From Pseudomonadota bacterium (lineage in GTDB: Bacteria > Pseudomonadota > Gammaproteobacteria > Burkholderiales > SG8-39), in assembly GCA_025352885.1 (NCBI GenBank), contig JANXRZ010000197.1, positions 1 through 64,000 of the forward strand: a stretch of DNA of 64,000 nt, given 5' to 3'. A program made the position numbers and the translations under genes. The notes beneath the pieces are model-generated. The model saw nothing but the letters and a program-made list of their open reading frames with translations, ran no database searches and had not been told where the DNA came from. Below are positions 20,559-32,477 of the stretch, one piece after another. Every line of letters begins with the position of its first letter. The stretch's first letter is position 1.

Positions 20559-22571
20559 ATGCTTTACGCCTTCACGATCTTCCTCTCTTCGTTCCTGCTC
20601 TTCCTCGTCCAGCCGCTGATCGCGCGGCTGATCCTGCCGTGGTTTGGCGGGACGGCGGCGGTGTGGACGACCTGCATGCTGTTCTTCCAGTGCGTACTGC
20701 TCGCCGGTTACGCCTATGCGCACGCAACGACGGCGAAGCTTTCGCCGCGCGCGCAGGCGATCCTGCATACCGTGCTGCTCGCGGCGGCAGCGGCAACGCT
20801 GCCGATCCTGCCTGACCCCGGCTGGAAACCGGAAGGCGGGGGCGAACCGATTTCGCGCATCCTGCTGCTCCTCACGGCCACCGTGGGTTTGCCCTACCTG
20901 CTCATCTCATCGACGAGCCCTCTCGTGCAGGCGTGGTTCTCGCGCGCGCGGCCGGGGGCCAATCCTTACCGCCTATTCGCGGTTTCGAACTTCGCTTCGC
21001 TGCTGGCGCTCATCGGCTATCCATTGGTGGTCGAGCCGTACCTGACCAATGGCCAGCAGGTCGCGGGCTGGTCCTGGCTCTTCGCGGCCTTTGCAGTGCT
21101 CTGCGCTTCGCTCGCCTGGCTCTCGTCCACGACCTCCCCGATGGCGGCCCAAGGTGACTTGGCCGCGGCGGCAGCGGACAGCGCGCCCCCGACCAGCCGG
21201 CAGGTCTCGTTCTGGCTTGTGCTTTCAGCAACCGGGTCGGTCATGCTGCTGGCGGTCACCAACCACCTGACCCAGAACATCGCGGCTATCCCGATGCTGT
21301 GGCTGGCCCCCCTCACGCTCTACCTGCTTACGTTCATCCTGTGCTTCGAGGGTCGCGGGCTTTACCGGCCGCAATGGTGGTGGACCGTCGTTCTCGTGTG
21401 GCTCGGCGGCATGGCCTGGCTGCTCGTCGACCCCGACCACCAATTCGACCTCTACCTGCAGCTCGGCATTTTTCTCTCCGGCCTGTTCGTTGCCTGCATG
21501 TTCTGTCACGGCGAGCTGTACCGGCTGAGGCCCGCCAACCGCTACCTGACGGCGTTCTACCTGTGGGTCTCGGTCGGCGGTGCGCTCGGCGGCCTCCTCG
21601 TCGCGGTGGTTGCGCCGCTGCTCTTCAATGCCTACTACGAGCTTGGCATCGGGCTTGCCGCCTGCGCGCTGCTGGCGGCGGTCCTGTACTGGAACCTCAA
21701 CCGGTTCGCACTCGTCCTCAGCATGGCCACGCTGGTCGGCGTCGCGGGTGCTGTCTGCTATGACGGCTTCAAGTTCCAGGACTACGTGCGCGTTTCCGAG
21801 CGCAACTTCTACGGCGTGCTGCGCGTGAAGGAATACGGGACGCCGGGGGAGGCGGACCACCTGCGGCGTTTGCTGCACGGGACGATCATGCATGGCGAGC
21901 AGCACCTCACAGGCCCGGCCAGGCGGGAGCTCACCAGCTATTACCAGGTGACTTCCGGCATCGGCAAGGCGATCGAGGCGAAGCAGGCCGACGGCCCGGT
22001 CCGCGTGGGCATTATCGGTCTTGGGACCGGCACGCTTGCCGGGTATGGCCGCAAAGGGGACGTCTACCGGTTCTACGATATCAATCCGGCCGTCGTTGCG
22101 ATTGCCCGCGCTGAGTTCGGCTATCTCGGCGACAGCGAAGCCAGGATCGAAATCGCCCTGGGAGACGCCCGCCTGACGCTCGAGCGCGAGGCCCCGGAGA
22201 AGTTCGACGTGCTGGCGGTGGATGCATTTTCGAGCGACGCGATACCCGTCCACCTGATCACGTCGGAGGCGCTGGGTGTCTACCTCAAGCACATGAAACC
22301 CGACGGGATCGTCGCCTTCCATGTGTCCAACCGATTCCTCGACCTCGGGCCCGTCGTCGGCCGGATCGCCAAGGCCAACGGCGCATTCGCAGTGAACGTC
22401 TACGAAAAAGGCGAAGAGGACAAGACGCAGAGCGATTGGGTGCTGGTTTCGCGCAATCCGAAAGCCCTGGAAGCGCCGGCGATCAAGGCCGTGTCCGAAG
22501 CTGTGGCAGAGCAGCCCGGCTGGCGGCTCTGGACCGACGACTACAACAACCTGGTGCAGGTCCTGAAGTAA
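20559..22571 (+). CDS. Fused membrane protein/spermidine-synthase-like protein
   Basis: N-terminal half multi-TM (FTIFLSSFLLFLVQPLIARLILPWFGGTAAVWTTCMLFFQ); C-terminal aminopropyltransferase-like Rossmann domain (VGIIGLGTGTLAGYGRKGDVYRFYDINPAV, FDVLAVDAFSSDAIPVHLIT). Confidence 0.85.
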   Translation: MLYAFTIFLSSFLLFLVQPLIARLILPWFGGTAAVWTTCMLFFQCVLLAGYAYAHATTAKLSPRAQAILHTVLLAAAAATLPILPDPGWKPEGGGEPISRILLLLTATVGLPYLLISSTSPLVQAWFSRARPGANPYRLFAVSNFASLLALIGYPLVVEPYLTNGQQVAGWSWLFAAFAVLCASLAWLSSTTSPMAAQGDLAAAAADSAPPTSRQVSFWLVLSATGSVMLLAVTNHLTQNIAAIPMLWLAPLTLYLLTFILCFEGRGLYRPQWWWTVVLVWLGGMAWLLVDPDHQFDLYLQLGIFLSGLFVACMFCHGELYRLRPANRYLTAFYLWVSVGGALGGLLVAVVAPLLFNAYYELGIGLAACALLAAVLYWNLNRFALVLSMATLVGVAGAVCYDGFKFQDYVRVSERNFYGVLRVKEYGTPGEADHLRRLLHGTIMHGEQHLTGPARRELTSYYQVTSGIGKAIEAKQADGPVRVGIIGLGTGTLAGYGRKGDVYRFYDINPAVVAIARAEFGYLGDSEARIEIALGDARLTLEREAPEKFDVLAVDAFSSDAIPVHLITSEALGVYLKHMKPDGIVAFHVSNRFLDLGPVVGRIAKANGAFAVNVYEKGEEDKTQSDWVLVSRNPKALEAPAIKAVSEAVAEQPGWRLWTDDYNNLVQVLK

Positions 22572-22578
22572 CGGCCGT

Positions 22579-23520
22579 TCAGACCACCGCGCCTTCGTTT
22601 TCCTCGCGGCGCGTCTTGCGCGCCTTGGTGAACTGCGAGCGGTCGACCTTGAGCCACATGAGCAGGGGGCTCGCGACCAGCACCGAGGAATAGATCCCGA
22701 AACAGATGCCGATGGTAAGCGCCAGCGCGAAGTAGTGCAGCGCCGGGCCGCCGAAAATCAGCATGGTGGTGACCATGATCTGCGTGCTGCCGTGCGTGAT
22801 GATCGTGCGGGAAATCGTGCCGGTGATGGCCGCATCGATGACGTCGGGCGTGGAGGCCTTGCGCATCTTGCGGAAGTTTTCCCGAACCCGGTCGAAGACG
22901 ACCACCGACTCGTTTACCGAATAGCCGAGCACGGCGAGCACCGCCGCCAGCACGGGCAGCGAGAACTCCCACTGGAACAGCGCGAAGAAGCCGAGGATGA
23001 TCACCACGTCGTGGAGGTTGGCGATGATTGCCGACAGGCCGAATTTCCACTCGAAGCGGAGCGCCAGATACAGGACGATGCCGATGGACACGACAAGGAG
23101 CGCGAGCGCCCCGTTCTCCGCCAGCTCGCGCCCGACCTGGGGCCCGACGAATTCCACCCGGCGCAATTCCGCCTCCTTGTTCTCGGCCTTGAGGGTGTTC
23201 ATCACCTTCTGCGAGAGGTCGGCGCTCGACTGGCCCTGGATGAGCGGCATGCGGATGAGCACATCCCTCGAAGACCCGAAATTCTGGACGGCGGTGTCCT
23301 TGAAGCCGGCCTTGTCCAGCGCGCCGCGAATGCGGTCCACGTCGGCCGCTTCCTTGTAGCTGATTTCCATCACCGTGCCGCCGGTGAACTCGATGGAGAA
23401 GTGCAGGCCCTTGGTCGCCAGGAAGAATACCGCGAGGAGGAAGGTGATCAGCGAGATGATGTTGAACACCAGCGCATGCCGCATGAAGGGGATGGTGCGG
23501 CGGATCTTGAAGAATTCCAT
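22579..23520 (-). CDS. secF: Protein translocase subunit SecF
   Basis: GLHFSIEFTGGTVMEISY; VLGYSVNESVVVFDRVREN; adjacent to secD. Confidence 0.96.
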   Translation of the reverse strand: MEFFKIRRTIPFMRHALVFNIISLITFLLAVFFLATKGLHFSIEFTGGTVMEISYKEAADVDRIRGALDKAGFKDTAVQNFGSSRDVLIRMPLIQGQSSADLSQKVMNTLKAENKEAELRRVEFVGPQVGRELAENGALALLVVSIGIVLYLALRFEWKFGLSAIIANLHDVVIILGFFALFQWEFSLPVLAAVLAVLGYSVNESVVVFDRVRENFRKMRKASTPDVIDAAITGTISRTIITHGSTQIMVTTMLIFGGPALHYFALALTIGICFGIYSSVLVASPLLMWLKVDRSQFTKARKTRREENEGAVV

Positions 23521-23532
23521 GGTTCGGCTCGC

Positions 23533-25392
23533 TTACTTCCAGGAGGTGTCGCCGATGGAGAGCTTTTGCACTCGCCGCCGGTGGCCGTAGATCAGGTTCA
23601 CGATCGCGCGCGACACCATCACGGAGGAGAAAATCGAAGTCAGGATCCCGAGGCAATGCACGACCGCGAAGCCGCGCACGGCGCCCGATCCGAAGATGAG
23701 CAGCGCGAGGCCCGCGATCAGCGTCGTGATGTTCGAGTCGAGAATCGTGCCGAAGGCGCGCTCGTAGCCGGCGGAAATGGCCGCCTGAGGCGTGGCGCCG
23801 CCGCGCACTTCCTCGCGAATGCGCTCGTTGATGAGCACATTGGCGTCGATTGCCATGCCGAGGGTCAGCGCGATGGCCGCGATGCCGGGCAGGGTGAGGG
23901 TGGCCTGCAGCAAGGAGAGCAGGGCGACGAGGAATAGCAGGTTTACGCCGAGCGCGACCGACGACACGACGCCGAAGAGCACGTAATACGCCGACATGAA
24001 CACGACGATGGCGAGGAACCCCCAGCGCGTCGAGTTGAACCCTTTCTCGATGTTGTCCTTGCCAAGGCTCGGGCCGACGGTGCGCTCTTCGATGATCTCC
24101 ATTGGCGCCGCAAGGGATCCTGCGCGCAGGAGGAGCGCCGTATCGTTGGCTTCCACCGTGCTCATGCGGCCGGAGATCTGCACGCGTCCGCCGCCGATTT
24201 CGGAACGGATCACCGGGGCGGTCACGACTTCGCCCTTGCCTTTTTCGATCAGCAGGATGGCCATGCGCTTGCCCACGTTCTCGCGCGTGACGTCGCGGAA
24301 GATGCGCGACCCCGTGCCGTCGAGCGTCAGGTGGACGGCCGGCTCCTGTGTCTGGTTGTCGAAGCCCGGCTGCGCGTCCGTGAGCCGGTCGCCTGTGAGC
24401 ACCACGGCCTTGCGCACGATGAGGGGTGCGCCGTTTCGCTCGACGTAGAACTCGTCGCCGAAGGGCACCTCGCCCTTGGCCGCGGCGGCGAGGCTTTCCG
24501 GGTTCATCTTTTCCTCGTCCACCATCCGGATCTCGAGTGTCGCGGTGCGACCGAGGATGTCCTTGGCCTTGGCGGTGTCCTGCACGCCCGGCAGCTGCAC
24601 GACGATGCGGTCCGCGCCCTGCTGCTGGATCACGGGCTCGGCGACGCCCAGCTCATTGATCCGGTTGTGCAGCGTGGTGATGTTCTGCTTGAGCGCGAAG
24701 TCCTGCGTGCGCTTGATCGCTTCCTGCTTGAGCGTGCCGACCAGCCGGAATTCCTCGCCGTCCTGGGAATCGGTGAGGACGAGGTCTGCGATGTTGTCGC
24801 CGATCAGCCGCTTGGCTTTTTCGCGTGTCTCGGCGTCGCGGAAGCGCACCCGGATAGACTGGCCCTCGCGCGCAATGCCCGAGTGGCGGATGTTCTTGTC
24901 GCGCAGTTGACCACGAGCATCGCCTACCAGGCTGTCCAGGCGCTTGGTGAGCGCGGCCTGCATGTCGACCTGCAGGAGGAAGTGCACGCCGCCGCGCAGG
25001 TCGAGGCCCAGGTACATGGGCAACGCGTGTATCGCGGTCAGCCAGTTGGGCGAGGACGAAAGGAGGTTGAGCGCGACCACATAAGTAGGGTTTGCCGCGT
25101 CCGGGTTGAGCGCCTGGCTGACCGCGTCCTTAGCCTTGAGCTGGGTGTCGGTATCGGTGAAGCGGACGCGCACGCTGTTCACGTCGAGCAGCGCGGCGGT
25201 GTAAGCGAGCCCGGCTTTCTTGAGCGCCTCTTCGGTACGAGCGAGCACCGAAGCGTCGATCTTGACCGTTGCCTTGCCGCTGGAGACCTGGACGGCCGGC
25301 GATTCGCCGAAGAAATTCGGCAGCGTGTAGAGGAACGCGACCACCACGGCAAAAGCAATGATGGCGTACTTCCAGGTTGGGTAGCGGTTCAT
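23533..25392 (-). CDS. secD: Protein translocase subunit SecD
   Basis: MNRYPTWKYAIIAFAVVVAFLYTLPNFFGE; LGLDLRGGVHFLLQVD; IALTLGMAIDANVLINERIREE. Confidence 0.97.
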   Translation of the reverse strand: MNRYPTWKYAIIAFAVVVAFLYTLPNFFGESPAVQVSSGKATVKIDASVLARTEEALKKAGLAYTAALLDVNSVRVRFTDTDTQLKAKDAVSQALNPDAANPTYVVALNLLSSSPNWLTAIHALPMYLGLDLRGGVHFLLQVDMQAALTKRLDSLVGDARGQLRDKNIRHSGIAREGQSIRVRFRDAETREKAKRLIGDNIADLVLTDSQDGEEFRLVGTLKQEAIKRTQDFALKQNITTLHNRINELGVAEPVIQQQGADRIVVQLPGVQDTAKAKDILGRTATLEIRMVDEEKMNPESLAAAAKGEVPFGDEFYVERNGAPLIVRKAVVLTGDRLTDAQPGFDNQTQEPAVHLTLDGTGSRIFRDVTRENVGKRMAILLIEKGKGEVVTAPVIRSEIGGGRVQISGRMSTVEANDTALLLRAGSLAAPMEIIEERTVGPSLGKDNIEKGFNSTRWGFLAIVVFMSAYYVLFGVVSSVALGVNLLFLVALLSLLQATLTLPGIAAIALTLGMAIDANVLINERIREEVRGGATPQAAISAGYERAFGTILDSNITTLIAGLALLIFGSGAVRGFAVVHCLGILTSIFSSVMVSRAIVNLIYGHRRRVQKLSIGDTSWK

Positions 25393-25447
25393 TGTTCTCG
25401 CTTGACTGCGGTCTTTTGGCTGCGCCTGTTGGCGGACCCGAGGGCGC

Positions 25448-25774
25448 TTACTGCAGCGTCTTGAGCGTGCCCTTGGGGAGCAGCGTCTGGACGGCGCCTT
25501 TCTGGATGGAGATCTCTGTGTTCGGCGCGATCTCGACGGTGAGGTAAGCCTCGCCGATCTTGCTGATGCGCCCGAGCACGCCGCCGGCCGTAATGACCTC
25601 GTCGCCTTTTTGCAGGCCCTCGACCATGGCCTTGGCTTCCTTTGAGCGCTTCATCTGCGGGCGGATCATGAGGAAGTAAAGCAGCACGAACATGAGGACG
25701 ATCGGCAGCAGTCCCATGAAACCGGGATCCCCGCCGGCGGCGCTCGCCTGGGCGTATGCGGATGAGATGAACAC
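25448..25774 (-). CDS. yajC: Preprotein translocase subunit YajC (GTG start)
   Basis: VFISSAYAQA...LLPIVLMFVLLYFLMIRPQMKRSKEAKAMVEGLQKGDEVITAGGVLGRI; CAGGAGTCCTCC upstream of GTG. Confidence 0.93.
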   Translation of the reverse strand: MFISSAYAQASAAGGDPGFMGLLPIVLMFVLLYFLMIRPQMKRSKEAKAMVEGLQKGDEVITAGGVLGRISKIGEAYLTVEIAPNTEISIQKGAVQTLLPKGTLKTLQ

Positions 25775-25869
25775 GGAGGACTCCTGAGGATTGGATTCAA
25801 GCGCGGCGGGTCGATGCATTCCGCGCGAAAAGCGTGAAATTATAGCAGCTTGCGTTTGGAATCCCCCGG

Positions 25870-28018
<2,149 letters not shown>

Positions 28019-28027
28019 GGCAGGCGC

Positions 28028-28033
28028 ATTATA
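28028..28033 (-). promoter_or_regulatory. Putative -10 element of the queA operon promoter
   Basis: TATAAT on the minus strand ending 9 bp before the queA ATG (TATAATGCGCCTGCCATG); no convincing -35. Confidence 0.4.
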
Positions 28034-28097
28034 GACGCGCAGTCGCGCGCGCCCGTCCGGCGCGCGGCGCCATGAGATAATCCGCGCCTCCCGCACT

Positions 28098-28183
28098 GCC
28101 GGAATGGCGGAATTGGTAGACGCAGCGGACTCAAAATCCGCCGACTAATCATCGTAAGGGTTCGAGTCCCTTTTCCGGCACCA
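28098..28183 (+). tRNA. tRNA-Leu (anticodon CAA), CCA encoded
   Basis: GCCGGAA...TTCCGGC acceptor stem, anticodon arm GCGGA-CTCAAAA-TCCGC, long variable arm, GGTTCGAGTCC T-arm, 3' ACCA. Confidence 0.96.
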
Positions 28184-28194
28184 GCAACTCTCAC

Positions 28195-28755
28195 ATGCCC
28201 ATAGCGCCGCGCGTTGCAACGGTCTTGCTGGTTTGCGCGGCGGGCCTTGCCGGGCCCGGCTGTTCCCCCGAACCGCCTTCTGCCGCGGTTGCAAGCGCGG
28301 TGGCGGTCGACGCCGACGCACTTGCCGAACAGGGCCGCACCTACATGACCGGTGCCTTGGGCTTGCCGCGCGACCCGGCTAAGGCGCGCGAGTTATTCGA
28401 AGCCGCGGCCCAGAAAGGCTCCGGCCCGGGACTCTTCTATCTTGGGTTGGCAGCCTACGAAGGCGGGCGCGCCGCGGACTTGAAGGAGGCCTGCGGGCTG
28501 TTTGCGCAATCGGCCGGAAGGGGCCATGCGGGCGCGCTGAGGGAACACGGGGAGTGCCTGGCCAGGGGAACGGGTGGAACACCCACGGATCCGGCGGCGG
28601 CTGCGGAGGCTTTTCGAAAATCCATCGCCCTCGGCGGTGTCGAAGCGTATGTCTCGCTGGCCCGGCTTTACGAACGCGGTGACGGCGTTACAAAGGATCG
28701 TGAGGAGGCGGCAGGGCTCATGCGAAAGCACCGCGAAGCGCTGGCCGGACAGTAA
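28195..28755 (+). CDS. Sel1-like/TPR repeat protein, possibly a lipoprotein
   Basis: Sel1-type repeats (GPGLFYLGLAAYEGG..., GVEAYVSLARLYERGDGVTKDREEAAGLMRK). N-terminal hydrophobic segment then LAGPGCSPEP; the lipobox is not canonical. Confidence 0.65.
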   Translation: MPIAPRVATVLLVCAAGLAGPGCSPEPPSAAVASAVAVDADALAEQGRTYMTGALGLPRDPAKARELFEAAAQKGSGPGLFYLGLAAYEGGRAADLKEACGLFAQSAGRGHAGALREHGECLARGTGGTPTDPAAAAEAFRKSIALGGVEAYVSLARLYERGDGVTKDREEAAGLMRKHREALAGQ

Positions 28756-28844
28756 GAGATTGTGGAAATACCCTGTATCTGCAAGCACTTGCTAGACATA
28801 CTACCGGGCTGGGCGTAGGCTTTGGGGCAAGGGGAGGAGGTCAT

Positions 28845-29945
28845 ATGGGCGTCGCCCAAATCCACGTTCTGCCGGCAATGAAAAACACGATCGTGGTCGT
28901 CGACGACCAGTCGACCGGTCGCGCGATCCTCGAGCAGGTGGTGCGTGGCCTGGATGATCGCGTGGTCGTGCAGCCTTTCGCTCGTCCCGTCGACGCTGTC
29001 GTCTGGGCGACCAAGCACGTTGCCGACCTCGTCCTCGTCGACTACTCGATGCCCGACATGGATGGCATCGAATTCGTAAAGCGCCTGCGCGCGCTTCCGG
29101 GCTACGAGCACGTTCCCATGGTGATGGTAACCGTGCATGACGACCGCAAGATTCGCTATGCGGCCCTGGATGCCGGCATTACGGATTTCCTCATCAAGCC
29201 GATCGACGCACGCGAGTGCCTCGCCCGCTGCCGCAACCTCATCACGCTGCGCAGGCAGCAGCTCGCCCTCGAAGATCGCAAGAGGCTGCTCGAAGGCATG
29301 GTGGAGGATGCGACAAGTGAAATCCGCGAGCGCGAGAAGGAGACCCTTCTGCGCCTGGCGCGGGCGGGCGAATTCCGCGACGAGGAGACGGGCAACCACC
29401 TCATCCGCATGGCGCGCTATTCGCGCCTGATTGCCGACACGATCGGCCTTTCGCACGAAGATGCGGAGACGGTCGAGCTTGCCGCCCCGCTTCATGACAT
29501 CGGCAAGATCGGCATCCCCGACGGCATCCTCCTCAAGCCCGGCCGACTCGACGACGCGCAGCTGGTCATCATGCGGCGCCATCCCGTAATCGGGCACGAG
29601 ATCCTGAAAGGCAGCGCCTCGAAATACGTGCGCATGGGCGCGCTGATCGCGCTCGGCCACCATGAGAAGCATGACGGCTCGGGCTATCCGAACGGGCTGG
29701 TTGGGGATCACATCCCCCTTTGCGCGCGGGTCGTCGCGGTTGCTGATGTGTACGACGCCCTGACTGCCGTGCGGCCGTACAAGAAAGCTTGGCCGGTGGA
29801 AGAAGCGTTCGATTACCTGCGAAGCCAGCGCGGCCGCCACTTCGATCCACAGATGGTGGACGCCTTCCTCGGCGTGTCGGGCAAGGTGGCGCGCATCCAA
29901 CAGGAACTCGGCGACCAGGTCGCCTCCACGGGCTCGGCGGCCTGA
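28845..29945 (+). CDS. rpfG: RpfG-like response regulator with HD-GYP cyclic-di-GMP phosphodiesterase domain
   Basis: Receiver (VVVDDQSTGRAIL...LVLVDYSMPDMDGIEF...IKPID) plus HD-GYP (HDIGKIGIPDGILLKPGRL; HHEKHDGSGYPNGL). Adjacent to an RpfC-like kinase. Confidence 0.88.
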   Translation: MGVAQIHVLPAMKNTIVVVDDQSTGRAILEQVVRGLDDRVVVQPFARPVDAVVWATKHVADLVLVDYSMPDMDGIEFVKRLRALPGYEHVPMVMVTVHDDRKIRYAALDAGITDFLIKPIDARECLARCRNLITLRRQQLALEDRKRLLEGMVEDATSEIREREKETLLRLARAGEFRDEETGNHLIRMARYSRLIADTIGLSHEDAETVELAAPLHDIGKIGIPDGILLKPGRLDDAQLVIMRRHPVIGHEILKGSASKYVRMGALIALGHHEKHDGSGYPNGLVGDHIPLCARVVAVADVYDALTAVRPYKKAWPVEEAFDYLRSQRGRHFDPQMVDAFLGVSGKVARIQQELGDQVASTGSAA

Positions 29946-29951
29946 ACGGAA

Positions 29952-32477
29952 ATGCGGGCCTTCCTGCAGTCCCTGCGCAGCCGTCTCGCGGCGCGACCGG
30001 ACACCGAGCATGAGCAGGCGATCGTGCGCATCGTGCTTGCCATGGTGCTCGGCCTCTACATGCTCAAGGGCCTGGACCTGGAGGATGGCGGGGCACTGTC
30101 GCCGCAGGCAATCGTGTTCTTTTCCTACTTCGGTGTATCCGCAGCGGTACTTGCTTGGACGCTGCAATCGAACACCGTCTCACACCTGCGGCGTCTCATC
30201 ACGCTGCTCGCCGATTTCGGGACGGTCACCTGGACGATGTGGTTCTTCGAGGAACGGGCCCTCGCGCTGTACCTCGTATATGTATGGGTGACGCTCGCAA
30301 ACGGGTTCCGGTTCGGTCCCCGCTACCTGCTCTCGTCACTGGGCATGAGCGTCGCAGGGTTCTCGATCGTGCTCGGCACGAGCACCTTCTGGCGCGCCCA
30401 CCTAGATGAGGGCATAGGCCTCCTCTTCGGGCTGCTGGTCCTCAGCCTGTACGTGCTGTCCCTGGTCAACCGGATGTTCGACGCGCTTTCGCGCGCGGAG
30501 GGCGCAAACCAGGCCAAGCGCCGCTTCATCTCGGTGGTCAGCCACGAAATGCGCACGCCCCTGAACGCGATCATCGGCATGGCCGACCTGCTGCGCGGAA
30601 CGCCGCTCAGCCGCGAGCAGGCCGACATGCTCCAGACGCTTCGCAGCTCGTCGCAAATGATGCTGGGCCTGGTCGAAGAAGTGCTCGATTTCTCGAAGAT
30701 CGAGGCCGGCAAGCTGACCCTCGAGCGCACGCCCTTCGACCTGCACGCGCTCGTGAACAGCACTTCGCGGATCGTGGCAGCCCAGGCCGCCGCAAAGCAG
30801 GTCCAGTTCGTCGTCTCGATCATGCCCGAGGTGCCGCCGGCGCTCCTCGGAGACCCGCATCACATCCGCCAGATCCTCATCAATCTTGCGAGCAATGCGG
30901 TCAAGTTCACGGAGCGCGGCAGCGTCACGCTCCATGTGTCGGCCGAGGAAGAGACCGGTCCCCAGGTCCGGCTGAAATTCTCGATCCGCGACACCGGCAT
31001 CGGCATCGCGCCCGAAGCACAGAAGCGGATCTTCGAGAGCTTTGCGCAAGCCGACCAGTCGACCACGCGGCGTTTCGGCGGCACGGGCCTGGGGACGACC
31101 ATTGCGCGCCAGCTCGTCGAGCTCATGGGCGGCAAGATCGGCGTCGAGAGCGCTGTCGGCCTCGGGAGCACGTTCTGGTTCGAGGTGTCGATCGAGAAGC
31201 AGCCCGAGCAGCCGCACGCCGGTGAGGGTGAACTGGCAGGAGCCCGCGTGCTCCTGATCGGCTTCCCGCACCCAGAGCTGGCACCGATGATGAAGGCGCT
31301 TGGCTCGTGGGGCGCGGCACCTTTCGCAGCGGGCAACGTGGAGGAGGCCACCACCCGCCTTGCGGCCGAAATCTCACTCGCGCGTCCGTATCACAGCGTG
31401 CTGCTGTATGGGGCGACCGGCTCGGCTGGCGTGCAGCTTGCCGGCCGCTTTGCCAACCTGGCGCCGAATCCCGCGCCGCCCGCAATCCTGTGCGTGCCGC
31501 GGGAGCACCAGGTGCAGCGGTTCGCGGCGCTTTCGGCCGGCTACACGGCGGTGCTCGAGCTTCCGTTCGACAAGCGCCAGCTCTTCAACGTGATGCACTC
31601 GGTTGCGGCGGGCGACGAGGTGCGCGATGGCGTCGTGCGCTTGGAGGACTATGCGCGGCGCGGTCCCGGTCATCGCAGCTGCATCGTACTCGCCGCCGAT
31701 GACAATCCCACGAACCGTGAAGTGATCGGCAAGATCCTCGAGCGCGGCGGGCACACCGTCAAGCTGGTCGCAGACGGCGACGAAGTGCTCGAAGCGCTGG
31801 AAACGTCCCACTACGACATCGTGCTCCTGGACCGCAACATGGAGCGCATCGGCGGTGTCGAGGCGTTGCAGATGATCCGGCTGATGGGCCGGGGTCTCGA
31901 GCGTATCCCGGTGATCGTGCTGTCGGCCGATGTCACCCCCGAAGCGCGGCTCGAATGTCTCGAAGCCGGTGCCGACGCCTTCCTCCCCAAGCCCATAGAG
32001 GCGATGCGCTTGCTGGAAGGCATCCAGGAACTTGTGCGGACGGGTGTGGGCGCGGTGGTGACCGGGTCAGGCGACCGACACGCGGGCGTGACTGCGTCGC
32101 GCTCGACGTTTGCCCAGACGCAGGTGATCAATGCGGAAACGCTTTCGCAGCTCGAAGCGCTCGGCTCGCCGGGATTTCTGGAGCGCCTCATTGGTGTGTT
32201 CATTGCGGACAACGAAGTGCTCATCGACAAGGTGCATGCGTCGATTGCGGCGCGCACTTTCGGCGAGTTCCGCAATCACCTTCATGCGATGAAAGGATCG
32301 GCCGCCAGCATGGGCGCGGAAAGGCTTACGCGCGTCTGCAACGACCTCGGAAAATTATCCGACGCGCAGTTAAGGCTCCAGTCACCGCAACTGGTCAAAT
32401 CGCTCGAGGAAGAACTGGCGGCTGCGCGCGAAGCGCTCGAGCGTCACCTGAGAAGCCGGCGCCAGTCAGCCGTTTGA
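29952..32477 (+). CDS. rpfC: RpfC-like hybrid sensor histidine kinase (multi-TM sensor, HisKA, HATPase, degenerate REC, REC, Hpt)
   Basis: N-terminal TM bundle (RIVLAMVLGLYMLKGL...); H-box SVVSHEMRTPLNAIIGMADLLRG; GGTGLGTTIARQLVELMGG; REC with VLAADDNPTNREVIGKIL and LPKPIEAM; Hpt HLHAMKGSAASMGAERL. Confidence 0.86.
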   Translation: MRAFLQSLRSRLAARPDTEHEQAIVRIVLAMVLGLYMLKGLDLEDGGALSPQAIVFFSYFGVSAAVLAWTLQSNTVSHLRRLITLLADFGTVTWTMWFFEERALALYLVYVWVTLANGFRFGPRYLLSSLGMSVAGFSIVLGTSTFWRAHLDEGIGLLFGLLVLSLYVLSLVNRMFDALSRAEGANQAKRRFISVVSHEMRTPLNAIIGMADLLRGTPLSREQADMLQTLRSSSQMMLGLVEEVLDFSKIEAGKLTLERTPFDLHALVNSTSRIVAAQAAAKQVQFVVSIMPEVPPALLGDPHHIRQILINLASNAVKFTERGSVTLHVSAEEETGPQVRLKFSIRDTGIGIAPEAQKRIFESFAQADQSTTRRFGGTGLGTTIARQLVELMGGKIGVESAVGLGSTFWFEVSIEKQPEQPHAGEGELAGARVLLIGFPHPELAPMMKALGSWGAAPFAAGNVEEATTRLAAEISLARPYHSVLLYGATGSAGVQLAGRFANLAPNPAPPAILCVPREHQVQRFAALSAGYTAVLELPFDKRQLFNVMHSVAAGDEVRDGVVRLEDYARRGPGHRSCIVLAADDNPTNREVIGKILERGGHTVKLVADGDEVLEALETSHYDIVLLDRNMERIGGVEALQMIRLMGRGLERIPVIVLSADVTPEARLECLEAGADAFLPKPIEAMRLLEGIQELVRTGVGAVVTGSGDRHAGVTASRSTFAQTQVINAETLSQLEALGSPGFLERLIGVFIADNEVLIDKVHASIAARTFGEFRNHLHAMKGSAASMGAERLTRVCNDLGKLSDAQLRLQSPQLVKSLEEELAAAREALERHLRSRRQSAV

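Noticed and set aside
28098-28183. tRNA-Leu as an integration site for a genomic island
   Set aside because: No integrase, no duplicated tRNA 3' end seen nearby; both flanks are ordinary genes.
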